A stretch of DNA of 64,000 bases from Gemmatimonadales bacterium (GTDB lineage: Bacteria; Gemmatimonadota; Gemmatimonadetes; Palauibacterales; Palauibacteraceae), in contig VXQX01000051.1 of assembly GCA_009838765.1 (NCBI GenBank), positions 31,874-95,873 of the forward strand. The letters are read 5' to 3'. The translations under genes and the position numbers were made by a program. Under the pieces are notes generated by a model. That model was not told where the DNA came from and searched no databases. It was given only the letters and a program-made list of their open reading frames with translations. Every line of letters begins with the position of its first letter. Position 1 is the first letter of the stretch. This document shows positions 28,991 through 38,202 of this stretch, piece after piece.

Positions 28991-30200
28991 CCGCGCGCGG
29001 ACGGCCTGGGTCGTTGCGCTCGTGGGCGTCGCCGTCGCGACGATCCCTGCGTGGACCGCGCCCGGGAGCGCGAGCGCGCAGCAGTCGCCGGATGTGAGGC
29101 GCCGCCTGGACGAGAGTCAGGCGCGGCTCGAGCTCATCCGCGAGGAACGGCGGCGGCTGCGTCGGGAACTCGCGGGGATCGCCGGCCAGGTCAGCGGCGA
29201 CTCGGCCCAACTCGTGAACATCGAACGCCAGATCGGCGCCTCGGCGAGCCTTCTGGCCGAGTTCGACGTTCAGGTGCTCGCGCTCTCCGACCGGCTCACG
29301 GCCATGACGCGCGAGATGCTGCTCACGCGCGACGAACTCACGGCGCGCCGGGTCGTGCTGCGGGCGCGGCTCCGCGACATCTACAAGCGGGGCCCCCTCC
29401 GCGCCGTCGAGGTGCTCCTCTCCTCGCGGTCGTTCTCGGACCTGCTCAATCGCTACAGGTACCTCCGCGATGTCGCCGTCTTCGACCGCATGCTCCTGGA
29501 GGACGTGAGGGGACTCGAGGGCCGGCTCGCGGACCAGCGCGGCAGGTTGAGCCGGGAAGGCGACCGCATCGCGGGCGTACGTGCGGATCATCTCCGGGAA
29601 TACGACGAGCTGGAGAGGCTGGAGGGGCAACGGCAGGAGCGGTTGCGCCGCTTCGCCGACCGACGCGACGAGGCGCAGTCGACGCTGGCCCGGCTGGCAA
29701 CGGAAGAGGCCGAACTGCGCGCGCTCATCGGGGACCTGGAAGAACGACGCCGCTCGGCGGAACGCGCGGCGGGCGCCGCGTCGGTCTCATCGCTGACGAC
29801 CGGCGACCTAGGGCGCCTGGCCTGGCCGGTCGAGGGAGAGATCCTGTGGCGCTTCGGACCCGAGCGGGAAGGACGCACGACGATCCCGCGCGAAGGGATC
29901 GGAATCGCGGCGCCGCTGGGCACGCGCGTGAACGCCGTGGACCGCGGCACCGTCGCTTCCGTGGCGGCGCGCGCCTCCGGACAGACGGTGATTCTCGATC
30001 ATGGAGGAGGCTTCTACTCGTCCTATCAGAAGCTCCGCGACGTCATGGTGCGCGAGGGACAGCCGGTCGGCGAGGGACAGCCGATCGGACGCGTGGGCGG
30101 TGACGCCACTCGGCCGCACATCGAGTTCCAGATCTACGAGCCGGGGGCGGTGGGACCCCGCGCGGTGGATCCGGTTCGGTGGCTGAGGGGCCGCCCGTGA
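28977..30200 (+). CDS. EnvC-like murein hydrolase activator (degenerate LytM domain)
   Basis: A 407-residue exported protein. It has a signal peptide to about residue 34 (ASA), a long coiled-coil region (about 36-265) and a C-terminal LytM/M23 domain. The zinc ligands are gone: the usual GRHxGxD is PREGIGI, and the HxH pair is RPHIEFQ. It therefore should not cut peptidoglycan itself but activate amidases, as E. coli EnvC does under FtsEX. The amidase at 14866-16125 is a candidate partner (inference). ATG 28977 overlaps ftsX; a longer open frame upstream lies in ftsX. Confidence 0.88.
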   Translation: MVPRSRARTAWVVALVGVAVATIPAWTAPGSASAQQSPDVRRRLDESQARLELIREERRRLRRELAGIAGQVSGDSAQLVNIERQIGASASLLAEFDVQVLALSDRLTAMTREMLLTRDELTARRVVLRARLRDIYKRGPLRAVEVLLSSRSFSDLLNRYRYLRDVAVFDRMLLEDVRGLEGRLADQRGRLSREGDRIAGVRADHLREYDELERLEGQRQERLRRFADRRDEAQSTLARLATEEAELRALIGDLEERRRSAERAAGAASVSSLTTGDLGRLAWPVEGEILWRFGPEREGRTTIPREGIGIAAPLGTRVNAVDRGTVASVAARASGQTVILDHGGGFYSSYQKLRDVMVREGQPVGEGQPIGRVGGDATRPHIEFQIYEPGAVGPRAVDPVRWLRGRP

Positions 30201-31408
30201 ACGGCGCGCGTCCCTGGGGCCAGGAAGACCTCCTGCGGCGCCTGGCCGCCGCCGTCGCGGGCCGGAGACTGCCGCAGTCGCTCCTCGTTCACGGCCCGGA
30301 GGGCGTCGGCAAGCGTTCGCTGGCCCTGTGGCTCGCGCGCGCGCTCCAGTGCGAGGCCGCCGAGACCGGAGATGGACCCTGCGAAGCGTGCCGGAGTTGT
30401 CGCATGGCGGCGCGGCTGGAGCACCCGGACATTCACCTTCACTTTCCGATGCCGCGCCCGAAGCGGGCCGCCTCGCGGGCGAAGCTGCGAGAGGCCATCG
30501 AGGCGCAGCGCCACGAACGCCTCGCTCTGCTGCGGGAGGATCTCCACGCGCGGCTGGACGCGGACGCGGTCACGGGGCTCTATGTGGCCGCCGTGGAGAA
30601 CATCCGGGAACAGGCGTCCCGGCGTCCGTCGATGGCGCGCAGTTCTGTGTTCGTGATCGAGGACGCGGAACGAATGGTGCCGCAGAGCGCCAGCCCCGAG
30701 GCGGCGAACGCCTTTCTCAAGCTCCTGGAGGAACCGCCGCCGTTCGCGTACATCGTGCTTGCCAGCAGCCGGCCGGACGCCCTTCTGCCGACGATCCGGT
30801 CCCGCACGGTGCCGCTCCGCGTGGCGCCGCTGCCGACTGAACGCGTGGCGGCCTACGTGGCGGAACACCTCGGTGTCGGCGACGAGGACCGCGCGCGGGG
30901 GGTGGCACGGCGGGCCGACGGCGCCGTCTACCGGGCCCGCGTGCTCGCCGATGCGGAAGTCGGCGAATCGGAAGCCGCTGCGGACGGTCTGCTGGCCGCC
31001 GCGCTCGATGGCACGCCGCTGGCGCGCTACCGCACCGCGTCCCTCTACTCGGCCCGAGGCGCCCGCGGCGAGTTGGAGCCCGCGCTCGAGGCGTTGCGCA
31101 TCCGGCTGCGGGACATGCTCTGCGTCGCCGCGGGAGCCGAGGACGCGGCACTCGATCCGGAGCGCGCGAAGCAGTCCGGCGGAGCGGAAGGCCGGGACGC
31201 CCGAGGAGCGGCCGGAGGCCCTGCGGAGGGAGCGGTCCTCGAAGCCCTCGGGGCCGTCGATGCGGCGGTGGAAGGGGTGGGACGCAACCTGAATCCGCAG
31301 GCGACGACGGCCCTCCTGCTCGAGGAGATGAGCGCCGCCTTCTCCGGCCGCTCCACTGGCCGAACGGCGGGAACACCGCAGTTTGCGGGGGTACTGAGAA
31401 GTCTGTGA
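30197..31408 (+). CDS. holB: DNA polymerase III delta-prime subunit
   Basis: Clamp-loader AAA+ protein of 403 residues. Walker A is GPEGVGKRSLAL, with the zinc module Cys spacing in CEAAETGDGPCEACRSC, the Walker-B-type VFVIEDAERM, and the sensor region NAFLKLLEEPPPFAYIVL. GTG 30197 is chosen because it overlaps the envC-like stop (GTGA) and GAGGGG lies 6 nt upstream; another GTG at 30179 is possible. The C-terminal 100 residues include an alanine/glycine-rich insert. moaC follows with a 4-nt overlap. Confidence 0.9.
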   Translation: MNGARPWGQEDLLRRLAAAVAGRRLPQSLLVHGPEGVGKRSLALWLARALQCEAAETGDGPCEACRSCRMAARLEHPDIHLHFPMPRPKRAASRAKLREAIEAQRHERLALLREDLHARLDADAVTGLYVAAVENIREQASRRPSMARSSVFVIEDAERMVPQSASPEAANAFLKLLEEPPPFAYIVLASSRPDALLPTIRSRTVPLRVAPLPTERVAAYVAEHLGVGDEDRARGVARRADGAVYRARVLADAEVGESEAAADGLLAAALDGTPLARYRTASLYSARGARGELEPALEALRIRLRDMLCVAAGAEDAALDPERAKQSGGAEGRDARGAAGGPAEGAVLEALGAVDAAVEGVGRNLNPQATTALLLEEMSAAFSGRSTGRTAGTPQFAGVLRSL

Positions 31409-31905
31409 CGGGAGGCAGCTTCGTGGACGGACTCACACATCTGGACCCGGACGGCCGGGTGAGAATGGTCGACGTTGGTGAGAAGCCGCTCACGCGACGC
31501 GTGGCCGTGGCCGAGGGCCGGATCCGAATGCGCCGCGCGACGCTCGATGCCATCCGGGGGGGCGAGATCGAGAAGGGAGAGGTGCTCGCCGTGGCCCGCC
31601 TCGCGGCGATCCAGGGGGCCAAGGCGGCGTCCACGCTCATTCCGCTCTGCCATCCGATCCCGCTCGACGCGGTCGATGTCGACCTCGATGCGGAGGAGAC
31701 GCCGCCCGCCTACCGGCTCAGCGTGCGGGCCTCGGCGGAGTGGCGCACGGGCGTCGAGATGGAGGCGATGGCGGGCGTCGCGGCCGGCCTGCTCGCCCTG
31801 TACGACATGTGCAAGGCGATCGACCGGGGCATGGCGCTGGGGCCGATTCGACTCCTCGAGAAGCGCGGCGGACGATCGGGCACCTGGGCGGCGGACGCGG
31901 AGTGA
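31405..31905 (+). CDS. moaC: Cyclic pyranopterin monophosphate synthase
   Basis: Second step of molybdenum-cofactor synthesis. At 166 residues it has normal length. Family blocks are MVDVGEKPLTRRVAVAEG, KAASTLIPLCHPIPLDAV (active-site loop), GVEMEAMAGVAAGLLALYDM and CKAIDRGM. The GTG start overlaps the holB stop (GTGA). No other moa/moe genes are in the window. Confidence 0.95.
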   Translation: MTGGSFVDGLTHLDPDGRVRMVDVGEKPLTRRVAVAEGRIRMRRATLDAIRGGEIEKGEVLAVARLAAIQGAKAASTLIPLCHPIPLDAVDVDLDAEETPPAYRLSVRASAEWRTGVEMEAMAGVAAGLLALYDMCKAIDRGMALGPIRLLEKRGGRSGTWAADAE

Positions 31906-31910
31906 CGCAG

Positions 31911-33383
31911 ATGCGGGGGGACGCGTTGAACCACAGAGAGGCGCTCCGGAGGAGGATCGAGTCGGGCGCGGCCCGGGTGGGCGTACTCGGGCTGGGCTAT
32001 GTCGGTCTTCCCGTCGTCACGGCGTTCTCCGGGGCCGGCTTCCGGACGCTGGGGTTCGACATCGACGAGCGCGTCGTGCGGCGGGTGAGGCGGGGTGACT
32101 CCCACATCGGCGATGTCCCGGCGCGGACCGTCGCCGCCGTGGTCGAGAGCGGGCACCTCGATGCGACAACGGACTTCGGCCGGCTCGCGGAGATGGACGC
32201 CGTCATCATCTGCGTTCCCACGCCGCTCGGAAAGACCGGAGATCCAGACGTTTCCCACATTCTCGACGCCCTCGGGCACATCCGGGACGGTCTCCGGGCC
32301 GGCCAGCTCATCGTCCTCGAGTCGACCACCTGGCCGGGCACGACCCGGGAACTCCTGCAACCGGAACTCGAACAGGGCGGACTCACCGCGGGGGAGGAGT
32401 TCTTCCTCGCCTTCAGCCCCGAGCGCGTCGACCCGGGCAATCCCACCTACACGTTCACGAACACGGCGAAGGTCGTGGGCGGACTGACCGCCTCCTGCCG
32501 CGAACTCGCCGCCAGCCTCTATGAACGGGTCATCGACGAGGTCGTGAGCGTTTCGTCGCCCGAGGTCGCGGAACTCACGAAACTGCTGGAGAACACCTTC
32601 CGCGCGGTGAACATCGGTCTCGTGAACGAGATGGCGGTCATCGCGGACCGTCTGGGGATCGACATCGGCGAGGTCGTCGAGGCCGCGGCGACGAAGCCCT
32701 ATGGCTTCATGCGATTCACACCCGGCCCCGGCCTGGGCGGCCACTGCCTCCCGATCGACCCGCAATACCTCGCCTGGAAGATGCGGACGCTTCAGTACCG
32801 GACCCGCTTCATCGAACTCGCCGCCGAGGTCAACGCGGAGATGCCTCGCTATGTCGTGGACCGCGTCGCGCAGGCGCTCAACCGGCATCGACTGCCGCTG
32901 AACGGCAGCCGTGTGCTGCTGCTGGGCGTCGCCTACAAGCCGGGCGTGGGCGATGTGCGCGAGAGTCCGGCGCTCGACGTTGCCGAACTTCTGGGCCGGC
33001 AGGGCTCCGAGGTTTGCTACCACGATCCGTTCGTGCCGCGGCTGGCGCTGGAGGGCGGAGACCTCGAGTCGCAGCCCCTGACGGCGGAGTTGCTCGCCTC
33101 GAGCCACGCGACCGTCGTCATCACGGATCACCCGCAGGTGGACTACGACCTCGTGCTCGAGGAGGCGCGGATCATCGTCGACACGCGCAACGGACTGCCG
33201 CAGGGGGCCGGCGAGCCCGCGGAGCCGGGTGGGTCACTCCTCTACCCGCTCTCCGGCCCGCCGCGCGAAGGCTCAGCGCCGGATCTCAAGCCGATCGCCG
33301 GGGTGGATCCGGGTGGAGGAGAGGCGATTCCACTCGATGATCTCGCGCGTCGATACCGAATGTCGGCGGGCGATCAGCCATAG
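31911..33383 (+). CDS. wbpA: UDP-N-acetylglucosamine 6-dehydrogenase (WbpA-type)
   Basis: Four-electron dehydrogenase of the UDP-sugar family. It has NAD loop GVLGLGYVGLPVV, VCVPTPL-type block IICVPTPLGK, FLAFSPERVDPGN, ELTKLLENTFRAVNI, catalytic Cys in GPGLGGHCLPIDP, and LGVAYKPGVGDVRESPA. Block order fits WbpA/WecC rather than UDP-glucose dehydrogenase. Family proteins end near residue 440; the last 40 or so residues here run through 111 nt of the opposing transglycosylase gene. ATG 31911 is preferred; GTG 31902 (overlapping moaC) and TTG 31926 (after GGGGGG) are alternatives. Pairs functionally with wbpP at 37169. Confidence 0.88.
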   Translation: MRGDALNHREALRRRIESGAARVGVLGLGYVGLPVVTAFSGAGFRTLGFDIDERVVRRVRRGDSHIGDVPARTVAAVVESGHLDATTDFGRLAEMDAVIICVPTPLGKTGDPDVSHILDALGHIRDGLRAGQLIVLESTTWPGTTRELLQPELEQGGLTAGEEFFLAFSPERVDPGNPTYTFTNTAKVVGGLTASCRELAASLYERVIDEVVSVSSPEVAELTKLLENTFRAVNIGLVNEMAVIADRLGIDIGEVVEAAATKPYGFMRFTPGPGLGGHCLPIDPQYLAWKMRTLQYRTRFIELAAEVNAEMPRYVVDRVAQALNRHRLPLNGSRVLLLGVAYKPGVGDVRESPALDVAELLGRQGSEVCYHDPFVPRLALEGGDLESQPLTAELLASSHATVVITDHPQVDYDLVLEEARIIVDTRNGLPQGAGEPAEPGGSLLYPLSGPPREGSAPDLKPIAGVDPGGGEAIPLDDLARRYRMSAGDQP

Positions 33384-34985
33384 CGAGTCGCCCGGCCGCA
33401 CCACGATCGTCACGGGTCCGACGCCGTCGCCCGCGGACCCGGCTCCGGCCGGCCGGCCGGCTCTCGGAACCAGCAACTCCTGGCCGATCTGCAGGCGGCG
33501 CGGGTTCACGTTGCCGTTTGCGGCTCGCAACGCCGCCACCGACACCCCGTATCGCTGCGCGATCACGTCGAGCGTCTGTCCGCGCTGCACGGTGACGACG
33601 GTCGTCCCCTCGGCATTCGTCCGCGCGGCGATCGGCCGGACATTCGAACTCTGTGCAATCGATGCGCGCGAGGCTCGCGCGGACCGGGGAATCACGAGTT
33701 CCTGACCGATCTGCAGACGACGCGGGTTTACGTTGGCATTCGCCGCGCGCAGCGCCGCCACCGACACCCCGTACTGCTGTCCGATCCACCCCAGCGTGTG
33801 ACCGCGCTGCACCGTGTGGAACGTCCACGTCACGCGCTCACCCGCCGGCACGGCCGCATACCGCGCCGCGAACCGGGCGGCCCCCTCGACCGGAACTCGC
33901 ACCTCGACCTCGCGGTGCGGCGGGGTCACGTCGCGCGGAAACTCGGGGTTCAGGAGGTTGATCGTCGCCTCGTCGGTCCCGGAGGCCTCGGCCAGGACAT
34001 CGAAGCTCGTCGCGTCGGGCACGCGCACCTTCGCGTACTCCGGGATCGTCTCCCGCTCCGGATCCGGGAACCCATAGCGCGCCGGATCGTGTCCGATCAT
34101 GGCCGCCGCGATGATCTTCGGCACGTAGTCCCGCGTCTCGCGCCGCAGAAGACGGCGGTCGGCGAGATCCCAGAACGTCGCGCCCGGCACGGTGCGAAGC
34201 CCGCGTCGGACCCGGTTCGGCCCTCCGTTGTAGCCCGCCGCCGCGAGGTACCAGGAACCGAACTCCTCGTAGAGATCCTTCAGGTGTCGGACCGCGGCGT
34301 CCGTCGCCTTCTCCGGATCCCTCCGTTCGTCGATCCAGTAGGAGATTTCGAGACCGTACTGGCGTCCCGTACCCGCGATGAACTGCCACAGACCCACCGC
34401 GCTCGCGTGGCTGTACGCGTTCGGGTTCATCCCGCTCTCGATGAGCGCGAGGTAGATCAGGTCCTGCGGCAGCCCCGCCTCGCGGAGCTTCCGGCGAATC
34501 ATGGGCTCGTAGCGGGTCTTGCGGCCGAGGTAGGTCGCGAAGCGCTCGCCGATGACGGTCTGGAAGTAGTGGACCCACGATTGGACGCGTTCGTTCATCT
34601 CGAGCCTGAAGACGCGCGGATCCTCCCCTTCGTGGACCAGCCCCAGCGGGTCGCCGTCCAGCATCTCGCGGACGGCCCGGTCGATCTCCGCCGCGGTCGG
34701 GCCGGCGCCTGTTTCGTCCACCGGATGCGGCACGGCCGGGTCCTCGGGCATCAACTCGTCGTCCGGCGCCCGCGCGGCGGCAGCGCCCGGTTCCGGGATC
34801 GCTGCGGGCGAGTCCGCCCCTTCGGCCTCCAGCGCTCCCGCCTCGACATCCACGGCCTCCCGGGCCGGGCCCGCGGCGGGTGTGCGCTGCGTGAACGCGC
34901 AGCCGTGCAGCACGAGCGCCGCGAGCACCGGGCCGGCCCACTGAAAGCGCGCGCGGGAGCGGGTTCTCGAAGATCGATTGGTCAT
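33273..34985 (-). CDS. Lytic transglycosylase (MltD-like) lipoprotein with three LysM repeats
   Basis: A 570-residue outer-membrane-type lipoprotein. The lipobox LVLHGC puts Cys at 29. An acidic/alanine-rich linker leads to the SLT domain, with catalytic Glu 183 in LALIESGMNPNAYS and SAVGLWQFIAGTGRQYG. Three LysM modules follow; the first two are nearly identical (YGVSVAALRAAN.NVNPRR). The third (RPGDSLWLIARRHSV) ends at 33273 inside the 3' end of wbpA on the other strand. It cleaves glycan strands to anhydro-MurNAc ends. ATG 34985 follows GAGAGGGGGG by about 10 nt. guaB lies 137 bp upstream. Confidence 0.92.
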   Translation of the reverse strand: MTNRSSRTRSRARFQWAGPVLAALVLHGCAFTQRTPAAGPAREAVDVEAGALEAEGADSPAAIPEPGAAAARAPDDELMPEDPAVPHPVDETGAGPTAAEIDRAVREMLDGDPLGLVHEGEDPRVFRLEMNERVQSWVHYFQTVIGERFATYLGRKTRYEPMIRRKLREAGLPQDLIYLALIESGMNPNAYSHASAVGLWQFIAGTGRQYGLEISYWIDERRDPEKATDAAVRHLKDLYEEFGSWYLAAAGYNGGPNRVRRGLRTVPGATFWDLADRRLLRRETRDYVPKIIAAAMIGHDPARYGFPDPERETIPEYAKVRVPDATSFDVLAEASGTDEATINLLNPEFPRDVTPPHREVEVRVPVEGAARFAARYAAVPAGERVTWTFHTVQRGHTLGWIGQQYGVSVAALRAANANVNPRRLQIGQELVIPRSARASRASIAQSSNVRPIAARTNAEGTTVVTVQRGQTLDVIAQRYGVSVAALRAANGNVNPRRLQIGQELLVPRAGRPAGAGSAGDGVGPVTIVVRPGDSLWLIARRHSVSTREIIEWNRLSSTRIHPGDRLEIRR

Positions 34986-35122
34986 AGGGCGGCAGACCCC
35001 CCTCTCGGCGCCACAACTTCGGTACTTGCACCCCCCAGGCCCCTCCGCCCCACCAGGGCGCCGCTCCGGAAGCAGGACCGGACAACAGGCGAATACATGG
35101 TACCGAACGGGATGTGGGGCTG

Positions 35123-36589
35123 CTAGACGTGGTAGTTGGGGGCTTCGCGCGTGATTATGACATCGTGCGGATGGGATTCGCGAAGTCCGCCGGAAGTGAT
35201 GCGCAGGAAGCGGGCATCGCGGCGGAGTTCGTCGATGGTGGGGGTGCCGCAATAGCCCATGCCGCTGCGAAGACCGCCGACGAGCTGGAACACGCTGTCC
35301 GCCACCGGCCCCTTGTAGGGCACCCGGCCTTCGATCCCCTCGGGGACCAGCTTCCGGGCAGCCGATCCCTCCTGGAAGTACCGGTCCGCCGAGCCGGCCT
35401 GCATGGCCGCGAGCGAGCCCATGCCGCGGATCACCTTGAACCGCCGGCCCTCGAGGAGGAAGGTCTCCCCGGGGCTCTCGTCGGTGCCCGCGAACATCGA
35501 CCCGAGCATGCACGTCTCCGCTCCCGCGGCGATCGCCTTCACGAGGTCGCCGGAATACTTGATGCCGCCGTCACCGATCACCGGCACCCGACCCTCCGCA
35601 CCGGCCACGCTGTCCTCGATCGCCGTCACCTGAGGCACGCCGACACCGGTGACGACGCGCGTCGTGCAGATCGATCCCGGCCCCACGCCGACCTTGACCG
35701 CATCCACGCCCCGCTCGACGAGCGCCGCCGCCCCCTCGCGGGTCGCAACGTTGCCGGCGATGAGATCGATGTCGGGCAGCGCGTTCCGCACCCGGGAGAC
35801 GGCCTCGAGGACGCCCTCCGAGTGTCCGTGCGCGGTGTCGACGACGATGACGTCCACTCCGGCCTCCGCGAGTGCCCGCGCCCGCCCGAGTTCATTCCGG
35901 CTCGCCCCTACGGCCGCCCCCACCCGGAGCCGTCCGTGGCCATCCTTCGTCGCGTTGGGAAACTGGCGCCGCTTGAAGATGTCCTTGACCGTGATGAGCC
36001 CGGCGAGCCGTCCGTCCTCCCCCACGACGGGGAGTTTCTCGATCTTGTGGCGGCGGAGAATCTCCTCGGCCTCCTCGAGCGAAGTCCCGGCGGGCGCCGT
36101 CACGAGGTTCTCGCTCGTCATCACATCGCGCACCGGCCGCGAGAGGTCGGTCTCGAAGACGAGGTCGCGGTTGGTCAGGATCCCGACGAGCGCGCCGTTC
36201 TCGCCTACGATCGGGACCCCGCTGATCGAGAACTCGCTCATTCGCCTGCGCGCCTCGCCCAGCGTGGCGTCGGGTCCGAGCGTGACGGGGTTCAGGATCA
36301 TCCCGCTCTCGGACCGCTTCACCCGGTCGACCTGCTGGGCCTGGGCTTCGACCGACATGTTCTTGTGGATGATGCCGATCCCGCCCTCGCGCGCGAGAGC
36401 GATGGCCATCCGGTACTCCGTCACCGTGTCCATGGCGGCGGAGAGCAGCGGAATCTGCAGTCGGATGCGCCGGGTCAGACGGGTGGAGACGTCGACATCC
36501 GCCGGATGAACGAGCGCGTGCCCGGGTGCGAGCAGAACGTCGTCAAAGGTGAGCGCTTCGCGGCTGGAGCGGGGCACGGGAGCTTCCAT
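35123..36589 (-). CDS. guaB: IMP dehydrogenase
   Basis: NAD-dependent first step of GMP synthesis, 488 residues. The barrel begins [26 protein letters not shown] and [10 protein letters not shown] follow. Two CBS domains occupy about 95-205. The catalytic Cys loop is [16 protein letters not shown], and the flap is around [25 protein letters not shown]. No ribosome-binding sequence precedes ATG 36589; a strong promoter-like pair ends 5 nt upstream, so the mRNA may be leaderless. Confidence 0.97.
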   Translation of the reverse strand: MEAPVPRSSREALTFDDVLLAPGHALVHPADVDVSTRLTRRIRLQIPLLSAAMDTVTEYRMAIALAREGGIGIIHKNMSVEAQAQQVDRVKRSESGMILNPVTLGPDATLGEARRRMSEFSISGVPIVGENGALVGILTNRDLVFETDLSRPVRDVMTSENLVTAPAGTSLEEAEEILRRHKIEKLPVVGEDGRLAGLITVKDIFKRRQFPNATKDGHGRLRVGAAVGASRNELGRARALAEAGVDVIVVDTAHGHSEGVLEAVSRVRNALPDIDLIAGNVATREGAAALVERGVDAVKVGVGPGSICTTRVVTGVGVPQVTAIEDSVAGAEGRVPVIGDGGIKYSGDLVKAIAAGAETCMLGSMFAGTDESPGETFLLEGRRFKVIRGMGSLAAMQAGSADRYFQEGSAARKLVPEGIEGRVPYKGPVADSVFQLVGGLRSGMGYCGTPTIDELRRDARFLRITSGGLRESHPHDVIITREAPNYHV

Positions 36590-36594
36590 GCGCC

Positions 36595-36623
36595 ATCGTA
36601 GGCGACGGCCCGCGCGACGTCAA
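36595..36623 (-). promoter_or_regulatory. Candidate leaderless promoter of guaB
   Basis: Minus-strand TTGACG (36623-36618), a 17-nt spacer and TACGAT (36600-36595). Only 5 nt separate the -10 box from the ATG, so the expected transcription start coincides with the start codon. Confidence 0.6.
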
Positions 36624-36662
36624 ACGAGCGGGCGGCGCCTCGACCGCCGCGGCGGCGTTGTC

Positions 36663-37040
36663 CTACGGGTCGACGACGATCTCGCGCGTCTCGGGCGGAG
36701 GACGATCCTCCCGGGGTTCCGGTTCCGGGTTGCCCGCTTCGAGTTCGGCGAGGAATCCGCGCCCGGCTTCGCGGAACGAGTCGATGACGCGGTCGGCTGC
36801 GCCGAGCACCTTCATCGTTCCCTTGACCGCGGTCGTCGAGGCCCGCGTCCTCCGCAACCCGCGGTGGACGGATTCGGCAAAGTGCTGGAACGGATCCGCG
36901 CCGGCCGCCGGCCGGGACGCGTACTTCGATGAAAGATAGTCGATGAAATCGACGACCTCGTACTGCTTGTCCTCGGGGAGAGCCTGGAGCTTCCTCCAGA
37001 TTTTCTTCCTCAGGATCTCGTTCATGCCTTCTTCGGCCAT
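36663..37040 (-). CDS. Conserved hypothetical protein with DUF2281-like N-terminus
   Basis: A 125-residue cytosolic protein. Its N-terminal 35 residues (EILRKKIWRKLQALPEDKQY then EVVDFIDYLSSKYA) resemble the short helical modules of DUF2281-like proteins often found with toxin-antitoxin or regulatory genes. The middle part is basic-helical and the C-terminus is proline/acid-rich. Start ATG 37040 (MAEEGMNE) or 37025; the longer frame to 37133 is unlikely. It is upstream of guaB on the same strand with a 73-bp gap. No function can be assigned. Confidence 0.65.
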   Translation of the reverse strand: MAEEGMNEILRKKIWRKLQALPEDKQYEVVDFIDYLSSKYASRPAAGADPFQHFAESVHRGLRRTRASTTAVKGTMKVLGAADRVIDSFREAGRGFLAELEAGNPEPEPREDRPPPETREIVVDP

Positions 37041-37168
37041 GGCGCGCCCTTCCGACTCCGCGGTCGCCGGCATCCACCCCGGACTTCTTCGCCGGTCCCC
37101 CCCATACTCCCCCCGGCAGGGGGCAGGTTTCAAGGAGGGGTTCCGCCTTCCGCCGCTCCAAGCATAAC

Positions 37169-38197
37169 ATGGTGCGCGTGAAAACCGCCTATGATCTCGC
37201 CTGCGAAGAACTCGCGGCAGCCCCTCGACGATGGCTGGTCACGGGGGGCGCCGGCTTCATCGGATCCCACCTCGTCGAGCGGCTCCTGACGCTGGGACAG
37301 GAGGTCGTGGCGCTCGACGATCTCTCGACCGGACACCGCCGCAACATCGACGACGCTGTGGCGGCCGCGGGCGCCCCCGCGGGTCGCTGCCGGTTCGTGG
37401 AGCGGGACATCGTCGAGGTCGACGCCGCCGTCGAGGCCTGCCGCGATGTCGACATCGTGCTGCACCAGGCCGCGCTGGGTTCGGTGCCCCGGTCGGTCAA
37501 GGAGCCGCAGGAGGCGTATGCCCGCAATGTCGAGGGGTTCATCAACGTGCTCGACGCGGCCCGCGACGCCGGCGTCTCCCGCCTCGTCTACGCATCGTCC
37601 AGTTCGGTGTACGGGGACTCGCCCTGCCTCCCGAAGGTGGAAGCCCGCATCGGGAACCCGGCATCCCCGTATGCGGCCACGAAGCGCGTCAACGAGCTGT
37701 ACGCGGAGATGTACCGTCGGAGCTACGGCATCGAGATCGTCGGACTCCGTTATTTCAACGTCTTCGGCCAGAGGCAGGATCCGGACGGGCCGTACGCCGC
37801 CGTCATACCGCGCTGGACGCTGCGGATGCTTGCGGGCAAGCCGTGCCGCATCTTTGGGGACGGGGAGACGACCCGCGACTACTGCTACATCGATAACGTG
37901 GTACAGGCGAATCTGCTCGCCGCCACGACGGGGGCGGACACGGCGCTCGGCGTCTACAACGTCGCCGCGGGGAATCCGACGACGCTGAACGAGCTGTTCG
38001 CCCTCATCCGGTCGGGGCTCGCGGAGAAACAGCCCGACGTGCGAGGCGCGGAACCCGTGTACGAGGGCCGCCGGACCGGCGACGTGCGGCATTCCCATGC
38101 GGATGTCTCGAAAGCCCGGGAACAGCTGGGATACGAACCGCGCTGGACGCTCTCCGAAGGCCTTCGGTCCACGCTCGACTGGTACGCCGCCCTCTGA
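37169..38197 (+). CDS. wbpP: UDP-N-acetylglucosamine 4-epimerase (WbpP/Gne type SDR)
   Basis: Extended short-chain dehydrogenase, 342 residues. NAD site VTGGAGFIGSHLVERLL follows a 20-residue N-terminal extension seen in WbpP-like proteins. Catalytic parts are YASSSSVYGDS and the Tyr/Lys pair in SPYAATKR. LRYFNVFGQRQDP and GDGETTRDYCYIDNVV complete the pattern. With WbpA it would supply UDP-GalNAcA-type sugars for surface polysaccharide. CATAAC immediately precedes ATG 37169, so a leaderless start slightly downstream (GTG 37178) cannot be excluded. Confidence 0.87.
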   Translation: MVRVKTAYDLACEELAAAPRRWLVTGGAGFIGSHLVERLLTLGQEVVALDDLSTGHRRNIDDAVAAAGAPAGRCRFVERDIVEVDAAVEACRDVDIVLHQAALGSVPRSVKEPQEAYARNVEGFINVLDAARDAGVSRLVYASSSSVYGDSPCLPKVEARIGNPASPYAATKRVNELYAEMYRRSYGIEIVGLRYFNVFGQRQDPDGPYAAVIPRWTLRMLAGKPCRIFGDGETTRDYCYIDNVVQANLLAATTGADTALGVYNVAAGNPTTLNELFALIRSGLAEKQPDVRGAEPVYEGRRTGDVRHSHADVSKAREQLGYEPRWTLSEGLRSTLDWYAAL

Positions 38198-38202
38198 ACG
38201 GC

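Noticed and set aside
34986..35122. G-rich stretch on the minus strand between guaB and the transglycosylase gene, possible G-quadruplex
   Set aside because: Only three long G tracts lie close enough; the fourth is about 30 nt away, so the case is weak.
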